Notes: a model not told the origin generated them from the letters alone. DNA of 64,000 nucleotides from Lachnoclostridium sp. An138 (GCF_002160765.1 NZ_NFLF01000001.1:186001-250000), one strand, 5' to 3'. Shown: positions 20,201 through 27,176, numbered from the stretch's first letter. Translations and numbers: made by a program.

Positions 20201-21927
20201 TCCTCCGGATTATCACCGCAGATGCCATCTGAGATAAAAACTACCTTCGTATAAACTCCGGCATGCGCGCTGTCGTTCTGATTCCGGCTGGTGATCATAT
20301 TCCGGACTTCTGTCAGAGATTCATAATAATAAGTTCCGGAATAAGTCTTTACATTGCCGACAGCTGTTTTCACCGCCTCGTAATCCTCCGTCCACGGCGT
20401 ATAGTTATACAGCCCTCTCTCCCGGTAAGCGTCATAACCGCCATGGTATGTCCCGTCCGCAAAAGACCAGAAGGCTACCCGGGATTTGATTTTTCCAGCG
20501 GGTACCCCCGCATTATCGCTGGCAATCCGGTCCATCAGCTCATAGACGGCCTGTTTTGCCATAGTAAGCCTGTCCTGGCAGCCATTTCCGTAACTGACCC
20601 CAATCTGCTGTCCGGAGCCGTTGTAATGCCTTCTGATCCAGCTTCCGGCTCCGCCTGGGAGATTATCAAACCAGATACCGCTTCCGCGTTCAAAACCGGT
20701 ATAGTAATCCACCAGACTCAGAGAAAGTCCTCCTTTGTAATAATAGTGATTGGGATTGATACAGGGAGAATTCTCATTTACGATATCCGGATAACCTCCC
20801 TGTTCCCAGGTAGTCCCGCTTAAAGACATGGTACGGGTCCGGTCCAGAATAATGATATAATCCACCGGGATATTCGCATAATCCGAAGTGTCCTTTTCCG
20901 TAATCGTCAGTTCCCCATACCCGTCTTCAATATCCGTCCACCGGGCTGCTTTTCCAAGCTCCACATCCGGCTCATATTCCTTTTTGGTCGATGAAGCATT
21001 TCCCTGCCAGTCACCGGTGATACCGCCGTCTTCCGCTGAAAGATCCCCCATATCCTGTCCTTCTCTTTCAGAAAGAACCACAGTCACATCTGCGGCCGGC
21101 ATCGTAAAGGTAACAGAAGAGGCAGATACTGAAAAATCAAGATCCGCATTCTCTTCGCCATATGTAACTGTGGCGGCCCAGATCTGAGAACCGGTATAAT
21201 TCACAGATACCGCGGCTTCTGCTCCTTCCCACAGTTCTGCCGGCTCCGCGGCGGCCTCAAAGACAGAAGCGCCCTCTTCCAGTGTCTCTGTGATGACAGT
21301 GATGCTGTAACGGGTCCAGGGCTCAGCCTCTGCCTTTACTGTCACATCCGTTTCCGCCGCCTGAAATGTCAGTGTAACCGTTCCATTCTCATCCGGTCCC
21401 TCCGCCTGATATTCTATCGCGGAGCCGTCCGCATCTGTGACCGCAATGCTCTCCAGATTTACATCGTACCCCGGTTCCGGCATCAGAACAGCTGTTACCG
21501 TCTCGCCCGGAAGATAAGCTTCCTGTTCCAAGGCAAAATTTATAAATTCACCCTCGCCTTTTATAACAATCTTTTCTTCGGTATCCTCATCTTCCGCAGG
21601 CTCTTCCTCTGGAGTCGTTTCCTCTGGAGTCGTTTCCTCTGGAGTCGTTTCTTCTGAAGTTTCTTCTGAAGTTTTCTCCGTCACAGTTTCCCTTTCTTCC
21701 GTGCCTGACGGCTCCTGCTGCATATCTGCCATGGGAACCTCTTCTTCTGATTCCGCTGCCGGCGGTCCCGATTCCGGTTCCTCTGTGAAGGGTTCTGACT
21801 CTCCTTCCGTTTCCACCGCAGGCGGCTCCGACGCGGACACAGAGCCTGTCCCCATGACCGATATGCACAGCGCAAAAGCAAGCAGCACCGCCAGAATACG
21901 TATGCCTGTTTTTCTTTTTCCTTTCAT
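11242..21927 (-). CDS. giant multidomain surface adhesin (vWA, Cna-B and DUF11-like domains)
   Basis: A 3,561-residue secreted wall or surface protein. Order: signal peptide (1-32); acidic Glu/Thr/Pro-rich linker with ETTPE repeats (about 85-110); beta-rich domains to about 340; vWA domain (about 355-640) whose MIDAS reads D362-R-T-R-T rather than DxSxS; a Cna-B-like domain near 780; SpaA/Cna-B prealbumin-like domains starting near 895, 1050, 1180, 1370, 1550, 1730, 1850 and 1965; five DUF11-like domains near 2200, 2330, 2440, 2565 and 2700; Cna-B-like domains near 2835, 2955, 3070 and 3215; a last DUF11-like domain near 3325; then VPTGD at 3515-3519, one membrane helix and a Lys-rich tail. 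The tail resembles a sortase signal but lacks one residue of LPxTG. Such proteins carry internal isopeptide bonds and mediate adhesion. No sortase is in the window. It has its own promoter and a long leader. Confidence 0.9.
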   Translation of the reverse strand: MKGKRKTGIRILAVLLAFALCISVMGTGSVSASEPPAVETEGESEPFTEEPESGPPAAESEEEVPMADMQQEPSGTEERETVTEKTSEETSEETTPEETTPEETTPEEEPAEDEDTEEKIVIKGEGEFINFALEQEAYLPGETVTAVLMPEPGYDVNLESIAVTDADGSAIEYQAEGPDENGTVTLTFQAAETDVTVKAEAEPWTRYSITVITETLEEGASVFEAAAEPAELWEGAEAAVSVNYTGSQIWAATVTYGEENADLDFSVSASSVTFTMPAADVTVVLSEREGQDMGDLSAEDGGITGDWQGNASSTKKEYEPDVELGKAARWTDIEDGYGELTITEKDTSDYANIPVDYIIILDRTRTMSLSGTTWEQGGYPDIVNENSPCINPNHYYYKGGLSLSLVDYYTGFERGSGIWFDNLPGGAGSWIRRHYNGSGQQIGVSYGNGCQDRLTMAKQAVYELMDRIASDNAGVPAGKIKSRVAFWSFADGTYHGGYDAYRERGLYNYTPWTEDYEAVKTAVGNVKTYSGTYYYESLTEVRNMITSRNQNDSAHAGVYTKVVFISDGICGDNPEDNGHSRDEIRALANQIKGLPNTELFTIAIGMPSGSEGAKFLAELATQKADGTYTASLWQNLSFSGEENSALAQTLFNIHGKAGEIKAVDKVLIDQIETEYWEPVEVVSADGGTSAVTLDKSTGKLTWNVPEGAGQTYSCTIRLKLKDEYRYLLSDTSYPTNRDAAGAVSDLTKAGATMSYTIEGGIYNKESRKTGVLTPTLKYGTVQFAGKKNWAVSGSQADHVTVRLMRTLPSQTTAVQVNNAVTNASRNWAYAFDIRVLPDGSTKPLIKYDELGRAVQYEVTETVPEYYTKLDNVVTNGETNEDGGSVTDSQLYNEPFKVKAQLKKVDEETGNPLSGAVFTAYTWSERTGGYVPYRGTTDSSSKPYETGTMTGALEGMTLVETEKGTYLTPSWLYYSPDNRGKYRIIETTAPEGYYGDWKDDAVVSEDSTDADKNVYDFVISPDAAQNQSTITITNNQDGTFDNQRVLGKITFTKNDLEAQDTIPQGDASLAGAQYGLYAAEDIVHPDQSGTVLYQKGEEIKVSYVGAENGVRTYRYDKDGTAVMTVGAGYSIIIEDLELGSYYLQEKEASEGYLVDPAQYKFEIVYKDEKTPVVEISDYQVYEQVKKQALSFYKVTGTDNTDRLDPMEGAGFSVYLVSELAGGKYVDVPDAELPQAIIDDFRDPTALDYSAFRQIRPAIVYDEADSPDVISGKLVKSITYSDGTTYRISDYTDNENAYFAAEIESDDRGIVTTPGLPYGRYVVIETTTPENTTATRPFVIHVQADDEDGTVDGDGQGTPLDDLVILMDRPVMALVRIEKVDSQSKKPVLKEGASYLIHDVDGAWFDYYTAEMTTEQKNAYREQYGDLVVQYSQGVYLGTEENPYTTKLIQSETDETANVYIETPQELPAGTYELEELSAPEGYVLQGHEGVIAKDASIESGNQTYYETEEDGAWEAAPQGVTRFIVSSSEAVYDSSIGAYIVTARQQNDPAIGKISIYAEGEKLVSAKQEGSTILTRLGDALERFFGYVKGLIGLDVPDEQGMTAAELSEYKDYVFTYEMRPIEGAEFEIRAAEDIYSPEGGANAELLYSAGELVVTLTTDADGQTWTGQEDWEGTDIAKGLPLGTYTVTQTVAGEGFALSEENAKPREIEISYAGQEVPVIYRDTSYSNPRQKVQIAIEKRDQETGEALSGAVFGLYAAEDIQNCRGKTVVKAGTLIATAETTAETDTAGTSKVRSAVFAPDLPLGQYYVKELKAPYGYATSNTRINVDASYRDDQREVISLTGTVKNAPIRVQVNLMDYYTEVELDGAQMTVLDEDGNVFTTFLTIHEDNPVLRGLEIGKTYTLKELVSPEGYHYNLYIREEYETSKKGIELEKTYADASGAETDSVKFTVLDEEELQIVSVFNKPLLGELTIEKTGEEATGTTSTTDENGNLLETPVYEIKGLPGAEYVLRAKEDIKYPDGYTGTLFESGSVVLDEYAAIQDAQNTLLRNYKLEIVDNIGGLADVSAYLGVKYEADASEEEIEAFYAEHGADVERQIPSVEEIADNETRFEGTPVSYVLRTNEDGLVRLSGLPLGEYEVIEVKAPTGYYRDKTECIQTVTVAAPEEISGRPEELVSVEVQYENAKQEIETPPETPETPKPTEIVYHPDVTITKRADRDVYDPGETVTYHITVSNTGDVDLENLRVDDSLAGGQIKVIEYLAVGDTYAFDYEYMIPEDAEAGSRIDNTAHVIGTPVIPDPGTDEYGQPIVVDPSSYTEPEDSDLEKVFVRGADIIVKKTADQRIYRPGDVAAYTIEVINPNAYELTEVLVQDSLGGSFKLTAAQAETDGITLNEDGTISIAVLPGGGKVSFRYEYQIPEDASAGQIENLVIAAGEGTDPEYQKPDISLTKKAEKYVYKPGEIVNYTLTVTNTGNVDLVNVKVEDSLSGGVWMDSPDIGDLSVGESVTLAYQYTIPEGAADGEKIKNVAVAAGTTVPNPEDPEYPGEPEQPEEVKDTDEEEVTVENGSAPAIDIVKSVDRKALRPGETAVYTLIVTNTGNTDLTDVAVTDSNMDLGAEGSIGDLAAGESRTITYAFTVPENTENGAVLPNTASVTGTEKLPEDSTEEPRIVEDTDEEEIRVETEQPVEEEDEEIILVRNPKISITKKVEKQVYQPGETARYTILVANTGDCALTDVFVKEQLLTEGIFTGSTKGTFEETLAEIGSLAVGESAVLTFEYQISEEAEGGTAIYNIVTTEGTTEPALDPMVPEFPDGTPNYLPDETVSDTDDEVVYVETVPAGMTVTKYSVDEGVRTEQAGAEFTLYAAEEVKNLHGTVIYTAGQEIETAISGEDGTARFITDVPVGIYRITETKAPAGHYSSGKEIVFEVNKAQHNDNIHYLSFRDYVENAITAVHVKLVDDMTGNELAGASLQVTDPEGNPVEAWVTKTSDGYTIKGLDLDTQYTITEIMPRDGYLTDFTGASMTSENGVIAEAHGAQISFMLTDVKTGVTEDGKLDKTTIPEITRIILENPFVTGEVRVNKDGEMLESWTLLDKAAAFVKSLFQYGGKPLEDVEFTVYAAEDIMHPDGVTGLVFHKGDIVATNVRSIQSPAVRKTDNLGMVSFEGMYLGSYEIVETAAAEGFVRDTEPRAFTLAYVDGYTNPVPAVEGSFAWTNPRQELSLKVLKTDLETGEPLAGAVIGLYAEEDIQNAEGSILVRSGTLLESSETGADGLAYFESDLPVGYRYAVQEISAPEGYLKSEQKQEFNFAYAGDDTGTVQISLSIENQPNDVQIEVEKYAPEQTKENETLRFAIGKVRNAGNCTVDNFTLTDRLPAQVKLTELQTGTFEGMKTTGSYSIWYQTNQNREYRLWRNDIQADTNTHLTVSDLNLAEGEEVTAFQYRFGTVNKGFTELEKPEYLVQVKTGLSDGEGIVNRIELTGDKLGITYSAEDETTTRLDKPESQSSGSGGSPVRTEDVPTGDSSNAGWYLCLLCVSVITAAGILYGRKKALKSAGKSDKMKGEK
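21606..21674 (-). repeat. tandem 15-bp and 12-bp repeats inside the adhesin gene
   Basis: Three perfect 15-bp copies (21606-21650, encoding ETTPE) followed by two perfect 12-bp copies (21651-21674). The unit lengths are multiples of three, so slippage would lengthen or shorten the linker after the signal peptide without a frameshift. Confidence 0.85.
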
Positions 21928-21940
21928 TCCTATCCTTTCT

Positions 21941-21958
21941 GAGAGCCTTCCGGCTCTC
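21941..21958 (-). promoter_or_regulatory. hairpin next to the adhesin ribosome site
   Basis: Perfect 7-bp stem GAGAGCC/GGCTCTC with a GGAA tetraloop on the minus strand, ending just before AAAGGATAGGA and the ATG at 21927. It could limit or stabilise translation initiation. Confidence 0.5.
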
Positions 21959-21965
21959 CAAATCC

Positions 21966-21991
21966 TTACATTCTGCAGTTCCTGAATGTAA
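21966..21991 (-). promoter_or_regulatory. second leader hairpin of the adhesin gene
   Basis: Perfect 8-bp inverted repeat TTACATTC/GAATGTAA with a 10-base loop, eight bases upstream of the RBS-proximal hairpin. Together with a GAGGAG-TGT-CTCCTC hairpin further upstream, it makes the roughly 210-base leader clearly structured. I do not recognise a known riboswitch. Confidence 0.45.
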
Positions 21992-22142
21992 TTTGAAAGT
22001 GCCAGATAACATAAAGCCTCTGTCTTTTGAGCACCACCCCGCTTTGCGCTGTTTTCTTCTTTTTTTCATCTTTAAAATTCTTTTTGTGGAATTTCTGAGG
22101 AGACACTCCTCTGTGAAATCAGCAGATCTGTCTGATATTTGA

Positions 22143-22171
22143 AGAATACCAGATGTTGGAAAACAAGTCAA
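22143..22171 (-). promoter_or_regulatory. promoter of the adhesin gene
   Basis: TTGACT (22171-22166), 17-base spacer, TATTCT (22148-22143), minus strand. It gives a leader of about 210 bases before the ATG and lies just after the dapL terminator. Confidence 0.6.
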
Positions 22172-22184
22172 TAGCTTTTTGAGA

Positions 22185-22240
22185 ACAGCAAAAGGGATTT
22201 CCCGACACCGCTGGCCGCGCAGCCGCCGGAAAATCCCTTT
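22185..22240 (-). terminator. terminator after dapL
   Basis: Stem AAAGGGATTTTCC / GGAAATCCCTTT around a GC-rich loop, followed by TTTT on the minus strand. It closes the dapL transcript before the adhesin promoter. Confidence 0.65.
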
Positions 22241-22299
22241 CATTCAAATATCCTCGCGGAAGTCAGCACGCCTTCCGCGTAATCTTCACATGCTCTGAC

Positions 22300-23514
22300 T
22301 TACATACTCTTAATCCGTTCCAGGGCAGCCACCGTGTTCTCATAGGAACCAAAAGCCGTCAGGCGGAAATATCCTTCCCCGCTGGGACCAAAACCAGAGC
22401 CCGGTGTTCCTACCACGCCGGCGCGCTCCAGCAGATAATCAAAGAATTCCCAGGAATTCATTCCGTCCGGGGTCTTCAGCCAGATGTACGGTGCGTTGAC
22501 GCCTCCTGAAACGGTATAGCCGGCCGCCTTCAGACCTTCCAGAATCGTCTTTGCATTGTTCATATAATAAGCTACCTGCTCCTTCAGCTGTGCCTTTCCT
22601 TCCGGAGAGTAGACGGCCTCTCCTGCCCTCTGAACAATATAGGGAGCCCCGTTATATTTGGTGCCGTGTCTTCTGGCCCAGAGAGCATGCAGAGAGACAT
22701 CCCCCTGCTTCAAATCTTTCGGAATCACCGTGTAGCCCAGACGCACGCCTGTGAAGCCCGCGTTCTTGGAAAAGCTTCTCAGCTCAATGGCACAGGTTCT
22801 GGCTCCTTCACACTCATAGATGGTATGGGGCACATCCTCCTCTGAAATGTATGCCTCATAAGCTGCGTCATAGATGATGACCGCACCCACTCTGTTCGCA
22901 TAATCCACCCACTCCTGAAGCTGGGCTTTTGTGACTGTGGACCCGGTGGGATTATTGGGGAAGCACAGATAAATCAGGTCCGGAGTCTCCTTCGGCAGCT
23001 CCGGCGCAAAACCGTTCTCTGCCGTACAGGGCATATAGATCACATCACTCCAGGTCTCCGTCTTCGGATCATAGGTTCCGGTCCGTCCTGCCATGACATT
23101 GGTGTCCACATAGACAGGATACACCGGATCGCAGACCGCGATTTTATTGTCCACGCTGAAAATCTCCTGAATATTTCCGGCGTCGCATTTGGCTCCGTCG
23201 CTGACGAAAATCTCATCTTCGGAGATATCCGCTCCCCGATCCTGATAATCATGTTTCGCAATGGCGTTTCTTAAAAACTCATAGCCCAGGTCCGGCGCGT
23301 AGCCATGAAAGGTCTCCGCCTTTCCCATCTCGTCCACTGCCTTATGAAGCGCCTCGATGATCGCCGGAGCCAGAGGCTGAGTCACATCTCCGATTCCCAG
23401 ACGGATAATCTGCTTTTCCGGATGCTCCGCCGAATAAGCCGCCACCTTTTTTCCAATGGTGGAAAACAGATAGCTTCCTGGAAGTTTCAGATAATTATCA
23501 TTGATTTTATACAT
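22300..23514 (-). CDS. dapL: LL-diaminopimelate aminotransferase
   Basis: PLP enzyme converting tetrahydrodipicolinate plus glutamate directly to LL-2,6-diaminopimelate, the short route to meso-DAP and lysine used by many Clostridia. At 404 residues it has the usual length. Fold-I aminotransferase motifs are visible: [32 protein letters not shown] and the PLP lysine in [14 protein letters not shown]. The ATG has GGAGAGGAG in front. It lies 68 bases after dapF, which acts next in the pathway, and a terminator follows. Confidence 0.95.
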   Translation of the reverse strand: MYKINDNYLKLPGSYLFSTIGKKVAAYSAEHPEKQIIRLGIGDVTQPLAPAIIEALHKAVDEMGKAETFHGYAPDLGYEFLRNAIAKHDYQDRGADISEDEIFVSDGAKCDAGNIQEIFSVDNKIAVCDPVYPVYVDTNVMAGRTGTYDPKTETWSDVIYMPCTAENGFAPELPKETPDLIYLCFPNNPTGSTVTKAQLQEWVDYANRVGAVIIYDAAYEAYISEEDVPHTIYECEGARTCAIELRSFSKNAGFTGVRLGYTVIPKDLKQGDVSLHALWARRHGTKYNGAPYIVQRAGEAVYSPEGKAQLKEQVAYYMNNAKTILEGLKAAGYTVSGGVNAPYIWLKTPDGMNSWEFFDYLLERAGVVGTPGSGFGPSGEGYFRLTAFGSYENTVAALERIKSM

Positions 23515-23582
23515 CTTTTACTCCTCTCCCGGCCGCTTTCCGCAGCCGGCATCTTTTATTTCCGCAGTATATTTGGCTTCTG

Positions 23583-24446
23583 CTACTTCTGATTTACGCT
23601 CGTCTTCAATTCCTCCGGATCGAATTCACCGGTAAAAACGGTGGCCGCCGGTCCTGTCATATACACGCAGTTATCTTTCTCATCCCAGCTGATTTCCAGG
23701 GAGCCGCCCAGAAGATGCACCGTCACATCCCGCTCCGCGATTCCGTTCAGAACCGCCGCCACAGCTGTGGCGCAGGCTCCCGTTCCACAGGCCATGGTCT
23801 CTCCCGACCCCCGCTCCCAGACCCGCATCTGAAGATGCTTCCGGTCAATTCTGCGGACAAATTCCGTATTGACCCGGTCCGGGAACCGCTCATGACTTTC
23901 AAACTTCGGCCCCAGCTCTTCCAGCTTCAGATGCTCTACATCATCCAGAAACACCACCGCATGGGGATTTCCCATGGAAACGCAGGTCATCTCATAGACC
24001 TGATTGTCCACCACAATAGGCTCTCCCACCAGGGACTCTCCCCGTCCGATCACAGGAATCTTTTCAGGCTCCAGAACCGGCTCTCCCATGTTGACCCGGA
24101 CCTTCTCCACCTTTCCGTCTCTGACTGTAAGTTTCAGGTACTTCACTGCTCCGCCGGACAGAATCCGGAGTTCCTTTTTATCCGTAAGTCCGTTGTCATA
24201 GACGTATTTTGCCACACAGCGGATTCCGTTCCCGCACATCTTCCCATAGGAACCATCTGCATTGTACATGGCCATCTCAAAATCTGCCAGCTCTGACGGC
24301 TTGATCAGAATCAGTCCGTCGGCTCCGATCCCCTTATGCCGGTCGCTGACCAGACGCGCCAGCTCTTCCGGATTCTCCAAAACCTCCTTGGTACAGTCCA
24401 TGTACACATAATCATTCCCGATACCGTGCATTTTTGTAAATTTCAT
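23583..24446 (-). CDS. dapF: diaminopimelate epimerase
   Basis: PLP-independent epimerase that converts LL-DAP to meso-DAP for peptidoglycan and lysine, 287 residues. Both catalytic cysteine motifs are present: MCGNGIRCVAKY in the N-terminal half and MACGTGACATA in the C-terminal half. The N-terminus (KFTKMHGIGNDYVYMD) is classic. It is directly upstream of dapL on the same strand, forming a DapL-pathway pair. The start is preceded by GAGAGGAAAAA. Confidence 0.96.
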   Translation of the reverse strand: MKFTKMHGIGNDYVYMDCTKEVLENPEELARLVSDRHKGIGADGLILIKPSELADFEMAMYNADGSYGKMCGNGIRCVAKYVYDNGLTDKKELRILSGGAVKYLKLTVRDGKVEKVRVNMGEPVLEPEKIPVIGRGESLVGEPIVVDNQVYEMTCVSMGNPHAVVFLDDVEHLKLEELGPKFESHERFPDRVNTEFVRRIDRKHLQMRVWERGSGETMACGTGACATAVAAVLNGIAERDVTVHLLGGSLEISWDEKDNCVYMTGPAATVFTGEFDPEELKTSVNQK

Positions 24447-24501
24447 ATCTGTTTTTCCTCTCCCTTTCTCAAGGGCCGCCCCTGACCGGATGCAGCCACA
24501 G

Positions 24502-25050
24502 TCAGAACCGCATCATGCTCAGAACCATTTCCGCAGTTTCCACCAGATTGGTTCCGCTGTCCATACTGCATTTTTGAATATAACGGTGCGCCTCTTCCTC
24601 TGACATGCCGTTTCGCTCCATCAGCAGGTTTTTCGCCTCCTGAAGCACTTTTTTATCCTCTTCAGACCGTTCCTTCGGCCTGCTTTTCCTCTTTTTCCTC
24701 CGCCGTTCGATTCCCGCCGACATCATTTCCAGCGTATTAAGCAGGTCATAGACCTTCAGCGGCATGGTGACGCAGACGACCCCTTCCTTTGAACATTCAC
24801 TCCAGACGCGCTGGGAGGCCACAAGAAGCATCTCAAAGTGTGACGGCAGGCAGGCCTGCAGCTCAGAATAAATCATATCCGGATATTTGTACCCGCAGAC
24901 GATGATGCCATCTCCCAATCCGTTGGCGGAAGCCAGAGCCTGCGCCCCTGTAGTGCAGACAGCAGGTACCTGAAATCCATGGCGGACCAGCAGATTGCGG
25001 ATATTCTTCGCGTCTTCTATTTTCGGAAACAGCACAATAATATTCGTCAC
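24502..25050 (-). CDS. ANTAR domain response-regulator-like antiterminator
   Basis: A 182-residue regulator with a receiver-like domain (1-120) and a C-terminal ANTAR RNA-binding domain (about 125-180). The ANTAR residues are visible as AKNLLMERNGMSEEEAHRYIQKCSMDSG. The receiver part has no obvious phospho-acceptor Asp in its expected place (IIVCGYKYPD), so it may be phosphorylation-independent. The start is a GTG with a perfect GGGGAGGTGA site. It follows glnA, as does NitR of solventogenic clostridia. The likely target is an antitermination site in the glnA leader. Confidence 0.88.
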   Translation of the reverse strand: MTNIIVLFPKIEDAKNIRNLLVRHGFQVPAVCTTGAQALASANGLGDGIIVCGYKYPDMIYSELQACLPSHFEMLLVASQRVWSECSKEGVVCVTMPLKVYDLLNTLEMMSAGIERRRKKRKSRPKERSEEDKKVLQEAKNLLMERNGMSEEEAHRYIQKCSMDSGTNLVETAEMVLSMMRF

Positions 25051-25157
25051 ACTCTCACCTCCCCGGGATCTGGCATATATACGCGGCAGTCAGAAGCGCC
25101 GGCGCTCCGGGAAACAATCCATCTTCATACCGCCGCTGCGCTGTCCTGAGGAACGGC

Positions 25158-26504
25158 CTAGAACCGATGCAGATAATGCTCTATCTCCCATTCAGATACC
25201 TGAGCGCAGTATTCCTCCCATTCTCTGCGCTTTGCCTGAATATAGCTGCTGCTGATATTCTCACCCAGAGTGTTTTTCACCAGCTCATCCTCTTCCATTG
25301 CTTTCAGAGCCTCTTCCAGATTTCTCGGCAGGGGCTCTATTCCGGAGGCCTTTCTCTCTTCCTCCGTCATTCTGCGCGCGTTCCGATCCACAGGAGCCGG
25401 CGGCATAATCTGGTTCTTAATGCCGTCCAGTCCGGCTTCCAGGCAGACTGCCAGCGCCAGATAAGGATTGCAGGATGGGTCCGGACTTCGAAGCTCTATC
25501 CGGGTATTGTCCCCCCGGAGAGCCGGAATACGGATCAGCTGGCTTCGGTTGACCGCAGACCAGGTTACATAAGAAGGCGCCGTATAACCTGCCGTGGTCC
25601 GGGCCGGAAAGATTCTCTTGTAGGAATTGACCAGCGGATTCGTAACTGCCGTCATTCCTCTGGCATGCTTTAAAAGACCTCCGATAAACCAGTATGCCTC
25701 CCGGCTCAGCCCGTTGGGATCTTCCGCGTCCTGAAAGATATTTTTCCCATTTCTGGACAGGGACATATTCGTATGCATACTGGAACCGTTAAGCCCTGAC
25801 CGGGGTTTCGGCATAAATGTGGCATGAAGCCCGAAGCGCTTTGCAATGGTCTTTACTGCCAGCTTGAAAGTCATAATATTATCCGCGGTCAGAAGCGCCT
25901 CTCCATAGCGGAAATCGATCTGATGCTGGGCCGGAGCCACCTCATGATAGGAAGCCTCCACTTCAAACCCCATCTCCTCCAGTGTCAGAATAATATCTCT
26001 TCTTGTATTCTCTCCCAGATCTATCGGACTCATATCGAAAAATCCGGCCTGCTCATGGCTGAAGGTAGTAGGATTGCCCTCATCGTTGGTATGAAACAGG
26101 AAGAACTCACATTCCGGCCCCACATCAAACTGATATTCCATCTCCTTCGCATGCTTCACAGCTCTCTTCAGAATGCCCCGGGGATCGGCGCTGTAAATGG
26201 TTCCGTCCGGCCTCCGGATGTCGCAGATCAGCCTGGCCACCTTGCCCTGCTGCGGCCGCCACGGGAAAATCGCCAGCGTGTCCAGATCCGGCCACAGAAA
26301 CATATCCATATCGTTGTCATGGAGAAATCCCTCCACACAGGAACCGTCAAACACATAGCCCTGATCCAGAACCCGCTCCAGCTGTCCCGCAGTGACCGCC
26401 GCGTTTTTCAGATTCCCGAACAGATCCGCAAACTGCAGACGGATAAATTCCACATCTTCTTCCTCTACCAGTCTGAGAATATCTCTTTTCGTATAATGGC
26501 TCAT
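25158..26504 (-). CDS. glnA: glutamine synthetase, type I
   Basis: ATP-dependent ligation of ammonia to glutamate, a dodecameric cytosolic enzyme. At 448 residues it matches GSI-alpha enzymes of Firmicutes. Features seen: beta-grasp N-terminus (LQFADLFGNLKN), DGSCVEGF, MPKPRSGLNGSSMHTNMSL in the active site, and ELRSPDPSCNPYLALAV. The start has AAAAAGGAGA. The leader contains a promoter followed by an intrinsic terminator, and an ANTAR gene follows 107 bases downstream, which suggests nitrogen-controlled attenuation. Confidence 0.96.
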   Translation of the reverse strand: MSHYTKRDILRLVEEEDVEFIRLQFADLFGNLKNAAVTAGQLERVLDQGYVFDGSCVEGFLHDNDMDMFLWPDLDTLAIFPWRPQQGKVARLICDIRRPDGTIYSADPRGILKRAVKHAKEMEYQFDVGPECEFFLFHTNDEGNPTTFSHEQAGFFDMSPIDLGENTRRDIILTLEEMGFEVEASYHEVAPAQHQIDFRYGEALLTADNIMTFKLAVKTIAKRFGLHATFMPKPRSGLNGSSMHTNMSLSRNGKNIFQDAEDPNGLSREAYWFIGGLLKHARGMTAVTNPLVNSYKRIFPARTTAGYTAPSYVTWSAVNRSQLIRIPALRGDNTRIELRSPDPSCNPYLALAVCLEAGLDGIKNQIMPPAPVDRNARRMTEEERKASGIEPLPRNLEEALKAMEEDELVKNTLGENISSSYIQAKRREWEEYCAQVSEWEIEHYLHRF

Positions 26505-26525
26505 GATTTTTCTCCTTTTTCAATT

Positions 26526-26558
26526 AAAAAAGGGCGCTCTTTCCCCATGAAGAACGCC
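26526..26558 (-). terminator. leader terminator/attenuator of glnA
   Basis: Minus-strand stem GGCGTTCTT/AAGAGCGCC (one G-U pair), 8-base loop, then CTTTTTT. It sits between the glnA promoter and the glnA ribosome site, so it would stop transcription unless an antiterminator acts. It could also serve as the end of the yerC message. Confidence 0.75.
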
Positions 26559-26573
26559 TTTGTCCTGATACAA

Positions 26574-26602
26574 AATATAACAGCCGCTTTCCCTTTTGTC
26601 AA
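26574..26602 (-). promoter_or_regulatory. promoter of glnA
   Basis: TTGACA (26602-26597), 17-base spacer, TATATT (26579-26574), minus strand. The -35 overlaps the last codons of yerC. Confidence 0.75.
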
Positions 26603-26910
26603 GACTGGCTTTCCTGCTCCCGAGGCTGTTCCAGCCGTTCAAATACCATGTCATAACCATCATTTCCATAGTTCAGAGAACGGTTCACTCTGCTGATCGT
26701 TGCCGTAGAAGCTCCCGTTTTCTCGGCAATTTCCAGATACGTCTTCTGCTCGCGCAGCATCTTTGCCACCTCAAAGCGCTGGGACAGAGAAAGCAGCTCA
26801 TTGATGGTGCATACATCTTCAAAAAAAGTGTAGCACTCTTCTCTGTTTTTCAGACTCAAAATCGCGTCAAACAGAAAATCCACAGCTTCTGTTCTTATCT
26901 TCTTATTCAC
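26599..26910 (-). CDS. YerC/YecD family TrpR-like regulator
   Basis: A small TrpR-like DNA-binding protein of 103 residues. The helix-turn-helix reads FEVAKMLREQKTYLEIAEKTGASTATISRVNRSLNYG, highly typical of the YerC/YecD family of Firmicutes. The start is a GTG with AAGGAGAGAA in front; an upstream TGGACT-N17-TAAAAT may be its promoter. Targets of the family are poorly known. Confidence 0.9.
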   Translation of the reverse strand: MNKKIRTEAVDFLFDAILSLKNREECYTFFEDVCTINELLSLSQRFEVAKMLREQKTYLEIAEKTGASTATISRVNRSLNYGNDGYDMVFERLEQPREQESQS

Positions 26911-27176
26911 AATTCTCTCCTTCTATTCCTGTTGTCTAAATTCATATTCCCGCTTTTCTCAGATGGAGACGGGTCTAAGGGTATTTTATCACAGTAAAAT
27001 TTTAAAGTCCAGAAGCTATGGAGGGATTCTTCTATACATATAGATAAAAACCGAACAACAGGAACCAGAATTCCGTTGCCATCTCCGCTCAGATGCGGTA
27101 TGATAACTTATGATAACTGCAGTTGATTCAGATATTCCGTCTGCTGCCCCAGGGCACATACAGCAGGGAGGCTTTT

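Noticed and set aside
21928-22143. c-di-GMP riboswitch in the adhesin leader
   Set aside because: A GCAAAGC string is present, but the GEMM core and receptor parts are absent, so the class cannot be assigned.
21587-22243. Open frame over the adhesin leader and signal peptide
   Set aside because: It overlaps the adhesin start in another frame and contains the promoter; it is Arg-rich and without ribosome site.
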